Position numbers and translations under genes: made by a program
The notes under the pieces: generated by a model
Databases searched by the model: none
Told to the model about the DNA's origin: nothing
What the model saw: the letters and a program-made list of their open reading frames with translations, nothing else
Assembly: GCA_005800815.1 (NCBI GenBank)
Contig: SYEK01000024.1
Location: 1 to 41,428 of the forward strand
Reading direction: 5' to 3'
Length of the DNA: 41,428 nucleotides
DNA from: Actinomycetota bacterium
GTDB lineage: Bacteria; Actinomycetota; Actinomycetes; Nanopelagicales; Nanopelagicaceae
In this document: piece after piece, positions 17,095 to 23,209 of the stretch
Layout of the letters: each line of letters opens with the position of its first letter
Position numbering within the stretch: the first letter of the stretch is position 1

Positions 17095-18266
17095 GGTGCT
17101 GGAACTACCTCAGAGATCACACCCGGAGTATTTGGCGCAGCGATCCGCCCCAGTAGACGATCGATGGCAGCTCGGGCTTTGGAGTTGGCTCGTGTCCCGC
17201 GTGGTATCCCATCGGCTAGCGTGACAAAGACATATTCACGTTCTCCCGACTCAATATAACCCGCCAAAGTGACCGTCCCATTAAGACTGCCTGTTTTCGC
17301 ACGGACCAAACCAATGGCTTGAGGAGCAGTAGTCAAAAATCTTGATCTCAACGTCCCTGAGACTCCTCCCACGGGCATTGATTCATATAGTAATTTGTAT
17401 CTCTCATCTTTGCGCAGCTTATAGAGAAGCTCCCCCATCATGGCTGCACTTATACGATTCTCTTTTGATAATCCACTTGCATCGATCACTGTAAGCTTAG
17501 ATGCATCAATCTCAAGATCGGTGAGAATTTTCACGAAGGTATCAGATACTCCCTGGGAGTTAAAGGCGAATCCACCGGCTCGGGAGGATAAGCGGGCAAG
17601 ACGCTCGGCTAGATTGTTGGCGCTCCATTTCATCATGTAATCGAGCAGCTCAGTGACCGTTGGTGATGTATCGCTTACGACCAGTGTGGCCGAGTTTGAT
17701 GAAGCTTCATCGGCTGTTATCGCCTTCATCGATGGTTTGAAGCCCCGCTTGGCCCAGAATCTCTTAAGGTTAGAGACATCCTGTGAATATAGACCTGAAT
17801 ATAGGACGGTAATTTTTTTCAGTGATCCATTATTTGCTTTTTTTACTGCGCTCAGAGAGTTAAAGGCAAGGTACGGTAGCGATGTGCGTTTCATCTTCCT
17901 TGCGACTCTGTGGTCAAGGCTTATCCATGGGTCATAGCTTCCTGAGATGACAAGGGTCCTATCTTTGACTCCCAGAGATATGCTCGTCACAAAAGAGGAT
18001 TGAGGATCTAAATACTTCAACGTTGCCACTCCAGCAAAAATCTTCATCACAGAGGCTGGTTTGCGCTGTGAGAATGAGTTCTTCTCATAGACAATCTGAC
18101 CGGTGGTGCCATCGATGAGAACCATCGCTGGGTTAGAAAGCGCCGCTGATTTCAAAAGCTCGTCAAAGACAGCAGGGATTGAGGCCGCTGAGAGGGCGGC
18201 TTGGGCAGGGGCAATCGAAAGAGCCACCGAGAGTGATAAGAGAGAGATCCCTACCTTGGCGAGCAT
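17091..18266 (-). CDS. dacB: D-alanyl-D-alanine carboxypeptidase/endopeptidase (PBP4, S13 family)
   Basis: Periplasmic-side penicillin-binding protein trimming or cutting peptidoglycan stem peptides. From ATG 18266 the product has 391 residues: signal peptide MLAKVGISLLSLSVALSIAP with an AQA-A cleavage site, the SxxK motif SVMK (72-75), SAN (215-217) and KTG (324-326), all in the expected order. The open frame extends 46 codons upstream, but that part overlaps the divergent methyltransferase gene and would bury the signal peptide, so the later start is preferred. The stop codon shares TTAA with the convergent propeller gene. Confidence 0.93.
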   Translation of the reverse strand: MLAKVGISLLSLSVALSIAPAQAALSAASIPAVFDELLKSAALSNPAMVLIDGTTGQIVYEKNSFSQRKPASVMKIFAGVATLKYLDPQSSFVTSISLGVKDRTLVISGSYDPWISLDHRVARKMKRTSLPYLAFNSLSAVKKANNGSLKKITVLYSGLYSQDVSNLKRFWAKRGFKPSMKAITADEASSNSATLVVSDTSPTVTELLDYMMKWSANNLAERLARLSSRAGGFAFNSQGVSDTFVKILTDLEIDASKLTVIDASGLSKENRISAAMMGELLYKLRKDERYKLLYESMPVGGVSGTLRSRFLTTAPQAIGLVRAKTGSLNGTVTLAGYIESGEREYVFVTLADGIPRGTRANSKARAAIDRLLGRIAAPNTPGVISEVVPAP

Positions 18267-18278
18267 CAAAGTTCCCAA

Positions 18279-18308
18279 TTGATAGAGCCCATAAAGGCAG
18301 TTTAGAGT
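18279..18308 (+). promoter_or_regulatory. Predicted leaderless promoter of the SpoU methyltransferase gene
   Basis: TTGATA (18279-18284), an 18-base spacer and TAGAGT (18303-18308, TANNNT type) end exactly 6 bases before the ATG at 18315. Transcription would begin at or next to the start codon, and no Shine-Dalgarno is present. Leaderless mRNAs with this geometry are common in actinobacteria. Inferred from sequence only. Confidence 0.55.
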
Positions 18309-18314
18309 GCCCAC

Positions 18315-18962
18315 ATGAGCACACCAACTACTCCAGGCAGTATCGGACCCGGTGAGTTCTTCCCTGTTGTTGGCGTGGGAGCTCACGAAAAACCCTGGCC
18401 ACAAGGGGATTGGTATGACCCTGAACTATTACTAAACGGTGATCGTAGAAATGTCCTAGATCACTATCGTTATTGGAGTATTGAATCAATCGTTGCGGAT
18501 TTGGATACCAAGCGCCACAAGCTCCACATTGCAATCGAGAACTGGCAACATGATCTAAATATCGGCTCAGTCGTAAGAACTGCAAACGCCTTCAACGTCG
18601 GTGGAGTTCATATCGTGGGAAAGCGTGATTGGAACAAACGTGGCGCGATGGTGACTGATAGGTATCTAAGTGTTCATCACCATCCAACAGTTGACGATTT
18701 CACCGCTTGGTGTAAGGAGAATGATCTCCCCATCATTGGGATCGATAATGTCCCAGGTTCGGCACGATTAGAGAGTGCACAACTGCCAGAGAGCTGCGTC
18801 CTTTTATTCGGACAAGAGGGAGCAGGTATGTCTGATGAGGGGATCTTGGCATGCGATATCGTGTATGAGATTCATCAGTACGGCTCTACCCGTTCAATGA
18901 ATGCATCGGCCGCTGGAGCCATTGCCATGTATCACTGGGCTCTCCAGCATTTAGCGCACTAG
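18315..18962 (+). CDS. TrmH/SpoU-family RNA 2'-O-methyltransferase
   Basis: SAM-dependent ribose methylation of tRNA or rRNA. The 215-residue knotted SPOUT domain has motif 1 DLNIGSVVRTANAF (catalytic-type Asn82 and Arg88), motif 2 LLFGQEGAGMS (about 163-173) and motif 3 QYGSTRSMNASAAGAIAMYHW (188-208). Its compact size and lack of an extra substrate-binding domain resemble TrmH (Gm18 of tRNA), but the target base cannot be read from sequence. A promoter ends 6 bases before the ATG. It converges on the phosphatase gene, sharing CTAG as both stop codons. Confidence 0.9.
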   Translation: MSTPTTPGSIGPGEFFPVVGVGAHEKPWPQGDWYDPELLLNGDRRNVLDHYRYWSIESIVADLDTKRHKLHIAIENWQHDLNIGSVVRTANAFNVGGVHIVGKRDWNKRGAMVTDRYLSVHHHPTVDDFTAWCKENDLPIIGIDNVPGSARLESAQLPESCVLLFGQEGAGMSDEGILACDIVYEIHQYGSTRSMNASAAGAIAMYHWALQHLAH

Positions 18963-19477
18963 CGTTCTAACTCCTGCACTAGACCATCTATGGCGCGCTC
19001 AATCATACCTAATGTCACTTCGTAGGCCTCGACCGATTGATTATAGGGATCAGGAACCTCCAACTCGGAAAATCTCTCAGATGCTGGATCGATTTTTGAG
19101 AGTTCAGGGTCGAAACTGCGCAGATAAAAGACTTTTGCACGCGACTCTTCATCCTTTGCTAATTTGATAACGTTATCAAAGTTGCTTGAATCCATCACCA
19201 GGATCAGATCCCTCTCAAAAAAATCACTCGAGTTGAACTGTCGTGCTGCGTGGATGTGCTTATAGCCAGCCTTCTCCCAGACCTTGCGTGATGTTGGATG
19301 AGCGTCTTGGCCCACATGCCAGGCCCCTGTGCCAGCACTATCTACGATTATCTTCGGTGAACTCCAGGCCGCGGTGCGGTGTGAGAGCACGGCTGCGGCC
19401 ATGGGAGATCTACAGATATTGCCCATACAGACCATCATTATTCGAAACTCAGGGGCGGATTTTGAGAACTTGATCAA
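18959..19477 (-). CDS. Low-molecular-weight protein-tyrosine phosphatase
   Basis: Cysteine phosphatase of the LMW-PTP/ArsC fold, with 172 residues. The P-loop is CMGNICRS (Cys17 to Arg23, CX5R) and the general-acid loop is VPDPYNQS with DPY. Start: TTG at 19477 overlaps the TPR gene stop (TTGA). The next ATGs (19438, 19435) would remove the first beta strand before the P-loop, so TTG is favoured. Bacterial members act on tyrosine kinases of capsule synthesis or as secreted effectors; no kinase is nearby, so the substrate is unknown. Translational coupling to the TPR protein suggests a shared regulatory role. Confidence 0.88.
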   Translation of the reverse strand: MIKFSKSAPEFRIMMVCMGNICRSPMAAAVLSHRTAAWSSPKIIVDSAGTGAWHVGQDAHPTSRKVWEKAGYKHIHAARQFNSSDFFERDLILVMDSSNFDNVIKLAKDEESRAKVFYLRSFDPELSKIDPASERFSELEVPDPYNQSVEAYEVTLGMIERAIDGLVQELER

Positions 19478-20412
19478 GCCTGAGGCTCGTCTTCTAGGCT
19501 CTCTTGTACTGATTTCAATCGGCGCTCAATCTCATTGGCTTCATCGATACGCCCATGCAAAGCCAAGATCTTTGCAATTCGGGATTCGACGTCGATGATG
19601 AACTCAAAGTCCTTGGGTTCATCCTCACTTACCACGGATAAGACTTGCTCGAGAGTTGCAAGTCCTTCATCGAATTTTTCGAGCAGGATCTGGGCCTTGC
19701 CTACTTCAAATAGCGCAAAGGTCTCGCGCCGATGATCATGACCCGTCTCAAAGACGTCAACGGCTTTGCGTGCAGTCTCAAGTGCTAACTGGCCCTCATC
19801 GAGTTCGATAAGACATGATGCTATCTTTTGATCACATCGGGCGACATGGATGATCTCTTTGTTGCGTTTGAATAATATTCGGGCCTCTTTGAAGGAGTCA
19901 ATCGCCTTTGCGTAGTTCTTGAGCTCTCGCTCTGCGCAGCCGATCAAATGCAGATCATTGGCAGCACCAATCTCATTTCCATCCACCAGATGCTCTTGAG
20001 CACACTCACCCATCGTCGCAACGACTTTGGCATATTGCTTGGATGAGTACCACCACTCGGCAAGTGTGCATGCAAGTTCGAGAGCGACCGGAGATTTGTT
20101 CTCACGTAAAATCTCAACAGCTTTGCTCATGGCAGATGCCGCTTCATCCATACGCTTCAACTGATTGAGGTTGTAACCAATCGCTGAATACGCCTGAGCT
20201 AGACCCTCACTCGGTGCACTAGCACCAAGGGTCGAGTAGATATCCCGCGCAGTTTCGGCGAGGGCTAACGCCTCGTCATACTGTCCACGTGCATAGATTC
20301 TTGCGCTGAGTTCGTAATATGTGCTGGCACGCTCTTCGCCATCGACTTCAGGGATTCGATCCCAGAGCATCTCTTCGCTGATGAGTTCTTCCAAGCCGTC
20401 ATCCTCGCTCAT
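19474..20412 (-). CDS. TPR-repeat protein
   Basis: A soluble, acidic 312-residue protein built from tetratricopeptide helices. Repeats include YELSARIYARGQYDEALALAETARDIY, AYSAIGYNLNQLKRMDEAASAMSKAVEIL and AKAIDSFKEARILFK, with spacing close to 40 residues. There is no signal peptide or membrane segment. It is likely a cytoplasmic protein-protein interaction scaffold, with no recognisable enzymatic domain. The gene overlaps the phosphatase gene downstream and is divergent from the cbi transporter. TATAAG lies 8 bases upstream of the ATG (20421-20426, minus strand), suggesting a nearly leaderless transcript. Confidence 0.8.
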   Translation of the reverse strand: MSEDDGLEELISEEMLWDRIPEVDGEERASTYYELSARIYARGQYDEALALAETARDIYSTLGASAPSEGLAQAYSAIGYNLNQLKRMDEAASAMSKAVEILRENKSPVALELACTLAEWWYSSKQYAKVVATMGECAQEHLVDGNEIGAANDLHLIGCAERELKNYAKAIDSFKEARILFKRNKEIIHVARCDQKIASCLIELDEGQLALETARKAVDVFETGHDHRRETFALFEVGKAQILLEKFDEGLATLEQVLSVVSEDEPKDFEFIIDVESRIAKILALHGRIDEANEIERRLKSVQESLEDEPQA

Positions 20413-20512
20413 ACAAGAAACTTATACGCCTTGGCCTCGGAGAGAGCAGGGAATTTGGTCTGCGCCACCGGCTATTTGGCCATTTTGAGCCTAAGATGCC
20501 TTCAAGATGCAG

Positions 20513-20535
20513 ATGCGAATCGTTTGCATTAAAAT
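20513..20535 (+). promoter_or_regulatory. Candidate metal-responsive operator and -10 box of cbiMNQO
   Basis: ATGCGAATCGTTTGCAT (20513-20529) is an interrupted palindrome: 7-base arms with one G:T mismatch around a 3-base centre. It directly abuts TAAAAT (20530-20535), which lies 6 bases before the cbiM ATG. It resembles the nickel-responsive Nur box of Streptomyces (tTGCaa-N5-ttGCAA) with few mismatches. A bound repressor would cover the spacer of this promoter. Whether the regulator is Nur, another Fur-family protein or something else is inference. Confidence 0.55.
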
Positions 20536-20541
20536 AGGGCC

Positions 20542-21219
20542 ATGCATATTCCTGACGGCTTTATTGATCTTCAAACCTCAGCAGTCTTTGCTGGGTTAGC
20601 TGCCGCTGGGATTGCCACCGCGCTCAAGGGTGCTAGAACACAACTGGATGAAAAGATCGCGCCGCTTGCTGGCTTAACTGCCGTATTCATTTTTGCTGTA
20701 CAGATGCTCAACTTTCCAGTTGTTGCAGGAACAAGTGGTCACTTATTGGGTGGAGCGCTCGCCGCAGTTTTAGTTGGTCCATGGGCTGCAACTTTGGCAT
20801 TAACCGTTGTTTTGTTAATGCAAGGCTTGTTGTTTGCCGATGGTGGTCTAACCGCAATTGGTCTCAATATTTTCAACATGGGGGTACTTGGAGTCTGGGC
20901 GGGATATGGAATCTTCTTGCTTCTTCGCAAACTCTTGCCTAAGAATAAATCTTCGATTTCATTAGCTGCAGCCCTTGGCGGATTGCTTTCAGTTCCGGCT
21001 GCAGCTGTTGGTTTCACAATTCAATATGCGATGGGCGCAACAGCAACTTTTTCTACATCTGCAGTTCTTAGCGCCATGGTTGGAACACATGTTCTAATTG
21101 GAATCGGTGAAGCATTAATAACAGGTTTGACAGTCAGCGCAGTTTTAGCAAGTCGCAGCGACTTGGTATATGGATGGAAAAATAATAATCAGAAGCTGGA
21201 GCTCCGAAGTGCTGACTAA
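20542..21219 (+). CDS. cbiM: CbiM/NikM, substrate-binding subunit of a cobalt/nickel ECF transporter
   Basis: Integral membrane S-component that binds Co2+ or Ni2+. The 225 residues begin MHIPDGFI, the conserved N-terminus whose free amine and His2 ligate the metal, and contain further metal-site signatures (GTSGHLLGG, LLFADGGLTAIGLNIFNMG). Six or so transmembrane helices are visible. The gene is first in cbiM-cbiN-cbiQ-cbiO. Codon and base usage are clearly more AT-rich than in flanking genes. No cobalamin biosynthesis gene is in the window, so cobalt versus nickel is undecided. Confidence 0.95.
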   Translation: MHIPDGFIDLQTSAVFAGLAAAGIATALKGARTQLDEKIAPLAGLTAVFIFAVQMLNFPVVAGTSGHLLGGALAAVLVGPWAATLALTVVLLMQGLLFADGGLTAIGLNIFNMGVLGVWAGYGIFLLLRKLLPKNKSSISLAAALGGLLSVPAAAVGFTIQYAMGATATFSTSAVLSAMVGTHVLIGIGEALITGLTVSAVLASRSDLVYGWKNNNQKLELRSAD

Positions 21220-21517
21220 TCGCAGGTTTTACATCATAGGATTTGTAGTTTCTCTTTTTTTTGCAGGAGTTGTATCTTTTTACGCATCTTCTGCCCCGGA
21301 TGGTTTAGAAAAAGTTGCTCAAGATATTGGCTTTATTGACACTGCAAGAGATCATACAAACGCGGATAAGGCTTTGGCTGATTATGGAGTTAAAGGAATC
21401 GACAATGAACGGGCATCTGTTGGTGTGGCAGGAATAATTGGCGTGATAGGCACCGCTGTAGTTGCCGGAATTAGTTTCAAACTCATTGCTCGTAAATCAA
21501 AAAAGGATCACAATTAA
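21209..21517 (+). CDS. cbiN: CbiN-like PDGLE-domain subunit
   Basis: Small auxiliary membrane subunit working with CbiM in metal uptake. The 102 residues have two membrane segments (FYIIGFVVSLFFAGVVSFYA and GIIGVIGTAVVAGISFKLIA) flanking an external loop with the family hallmark SSAPDGLEKVAQDIGF. The chosen GTG at 21209 overlaps cbiM by 11 bases and has GGAG seven bases upstream; an upstream in-frame codon at 21170 lies deep in cbiM and is unlikely. It ends just before or inside the start region of cbiQ. Confidence 0.9.
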   Translation: MLTNRRFYIIGFVVSLFFAGVVSFYASSAPDGLEKVAQDIGFIDTARDHTNADKALADYGVKGIDNERASVGVAGIIGVIGTAVVAGISFKLIARKSKKDHN

Positions 21518-22310
21518 GGTCGAGCAAGAGAACCATCACCACGGACATGATGTAGGTGAAAGGCTCTACCTTCATCGCCATTCATTGGTCCACGCTTTAC
21601 CTTCGCACCTAAAGATCATTGCTGCGCTGGCCTTTATTTTGCTTGTTGTTTCAACCCCAGTTACTCAATGGCCTGCTTTTGTTGCATATTTCATCTGGTT
21701 GCTAACAGTTGTTGCAATTACAAAGATCCCCTTTTCTCTTCTCTTTAAGCGCTCATTAATCGAAATTCCTTTTATTTTTTTCGCAATTCTGATGCCTTTT
21801 TTTGGCTCTGGAGAGAAGATTCAAGTTGGACCTTTTGATCTTTATCGTGAAGGGTTAATTGCAGGTTCTGGAATTGTTGTTAAAGGAACTTTGGGTGTGA
21901 TGACGGCAATTATTTTGTCTACGTCGACAACTGCTCGTGAAATCCTTCGAGGACTTGAGCGGCTAAAGCTTCCGGTTTTAATGGTTCAAATTGCCTCATT
22001 TATGTTGCGCTACGTAAATGTTGTAAATGATGAGATGGAGAGAATGAAGGTTGCACGTGAGTCTCGAGGCTTTGAAGCAACTGGGGTCAAGCACTGGAAA
22101 GTTTTAGCAACAGCAGCTGGCGCACTATTTATTCGCTCTTACGAACGAGGAGAAAGAGTTCATCTTTCTATGCTTTCTCGTGGATATGTTGGTGTACTTC
22201 CACATGAGGAACAACCGCATGTTCGATTTTCAGTTTGGATAACGGCAGTGCTGTATCCACTAGTAGCTTTAATAATTTTTGTTACACAACTAATAATTGG
22301 AAAAATGTAA
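21486..22310 (+). CDS. cbiQ: CbiQ, transmembrane T-component of the cobalt/nickel ECF transporter
   Basis: Couples ATP hydrolysis by CbiO to the S-component. About 270 residues, with four to five helices and the T-component coupling motifs: Ala-Arg-Gly type ARESRGFEA and SYERGERVHLSMLSRGY. The N-terminus is His-rich (HHHGHDVGERLYLHRHS). The start is unclear: no ATG or GTG lies in the right place. TTG at 21486 is used here. ATT at 21513 has a much better ribosome site (AAAGGA five bases upstream) and would sit exactly on the cbiN stop (ATTAA). The C-terminal boundary is firm; the cbiO ATG shares a base with this stop. Confidence 0.9.
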   Translation: MLVNQKRITIKVEQENHHHGHDVGERLYLHRHSLVHALPSHLKIIAALAFILLVVSTPVTQWPAFVAYFIWLLTVVAITKIPFSLLFKRSLIEIPFIFFAILMPFFGSGEKIQVGPFDLYREGLIAGSGIVVKGTLGVMTAIILSTSTTAREILRGLERLKLPVLMVQIASFMLRYVNVVNDEMERMKVARESRGFEATGVKHWKVLATAAGALFIRSYERGERVHLSMLSRGYVGVLPHEEQPHVRFSVWITAVLYPLVALIIFVTQLIIGKM

Positions 22311-23053
22311 TGGGTACGCCAAGTTTAGAAATCAAAGAGCTTGCCTTTGCATACCCTGATGGCAATCAAGCGCTTTATGGCGTAAACCTCTCGGTGCAAA
22401 AGGGAGAACGTGTCGCTCTCCTTGGACCAAATGGTGCTGGTAAGTCAACACTTGTCATGCACATAAATGGTATCCATCCAACATCACACGGAACTATTCA
22501 TGTTTCCGGACAATTAGTTGACTCCAAAAATAAAGAATTGATAAAGGAGATACGTTCAAAGGTGGGAATTGTTTTCCAGGATCCCGATGATCAGTTGTTT
22601 ATGCCAACAGTTGGTGAAGATATTGCGTTTGGCCCCTACAACATGGGAAAGCGTGGTTCAGAACTGGATGCAATTGTTGATGGTGCATTGAACTTAGTAG
22701 GAATGAGCGAGTTCAAGAATCGTCCGCCACATCACCTCTCCTTTGGGCAACGCCGACGTGTGGCGGTTGCGACTGTTTTAGCAATGAAGCCTGAAATCCT
22801 TGTTTTAGATGAACCATCATCAAACCTTGACCCTGCAAGTCGCCGTGAATTAGCTGACATTTTGCGCTCTCTAGACATCACGATGGTGATGGTTACCCAC
22901 GATCTTCCTTATGCATACGAATTGTGTGCCAGATCAGTAATTTTGAAGGATGGAATCATAGTTGCAGATGGTTCTACCCATGAAATTCTGACGAATTCAG
23001 CCTTGTTATCGGCTAATCGACTAGAACTTCCTGTTGGTTTTTCAATCCAATAA
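22310..23053 (+). CDS. cbiO: CbiO, ATPase of the cobalt/nickel ECF transporter
   Basis: A 247-residue ABC ATPase with Walker A GPNGAGKST (39-47), Q-loop VFQDPDDQLF, signature LSFGQRRRVA (Phe in place of the usual second Gly/Ser position), Walker B ILVLDEPSSNLDP and switch His in VTHDLPYAYELC. The Q-loop DPDDQLF form is characteristic of ECF ATPases. A frame extends 25 codons upstream but the ATG at 22310 overlaps the cbiQ stop (TAATG), so coupling decides the start. It is the last gene of the transporter cassette; no terminator hairpin with a U-run was seen after it. Confidence 0.95.
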   Translation: MGTPSLEIKELAFAYPDGNQALYGVNLSVQKGERVALLGPNGAGKSTLVMHINGIHPTSHGTIHVSGQLVDSKNKELIKEIRSKVGIVFQDPDDQLFMPTVGEDIAFGPYNMGKRGSELDAIVDGALNLVGMSEFKNRPPHHLSFGQRRRVAVATVLAMKPEILVLDEPSSNLDPASRRELADILRSLDITMVMVTHDLPYAYELCARSVILKDGIIVADGSTHEILTNSALLSANRLELPVGFSIQ

Positions 23054-23172
23054 TCCACGATAGAATTAGACCGTTGGTGCATCCGCATCAATTCTCTTCC
23101 CCCAACGCGCCGCTTATGCAGCGCTACTTGCGAGTCTTATCTTCGCCCTGGCCGCCACAAGCGCGCCATACC

Positions 23173-23193
23173 CGAGACGCGCTTGTCGTCTCG
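23173..23193. other. Hairpin upstream of the DEAD-box helicase gene
   Basis: CGAGACG-cgcttgt-CGTCTCG is a perfect 7-bp stem with a 7-base loop in the 156-base gap between cbiO and the helicase gene. No U-run follows; TATAAG (23199-23204) comes 5 bases later. It could be an operator near the helicase promoter or part of a regulatory 5' RNA if transcription starts further upstream. The rest of the gap is GC-richer than cbiO and holds no convincing gene. Confidence 0.4.
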
Positions 23194-23198
23194 ATTGG

Positions 23199-23204
23199 TA
23201 TAAG
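23199..23204 (+). promoter_or_regulatory. Predicted -10 box of the helicase gene
   Basis: TATAAG ends 5 bases before the ATG at 23210, with no Shine-Dalgarno in between and no good -35. This spacing suggests a leaderless or nearly leaderless mRNA. It resembles the TATAAG placed 8 bases before the TPR gene start. Confidence 0.4.
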
Positions 23205-23209
23205 TTTGC

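Noticed and set aside
18267-18404. N-terminal extension of dacB
   Set aside because: It would overlap the divergent methyltransferase gene and place 46 residues before a clear signal peptide.
20351-20375. tRNA T-loop-like sequence (gattcgatccc)
   Set aside because: It lies inside the TPR coding frame and no matching acceptor stem or anticodon arm can be formed around it.
20413-20541. Cobalamin riboswitch before cbiM
   Set aside because: The gap is 129 bases and lacks a recognisable B12-box; the palindrome at the -10 box is a better regulatory candidate.
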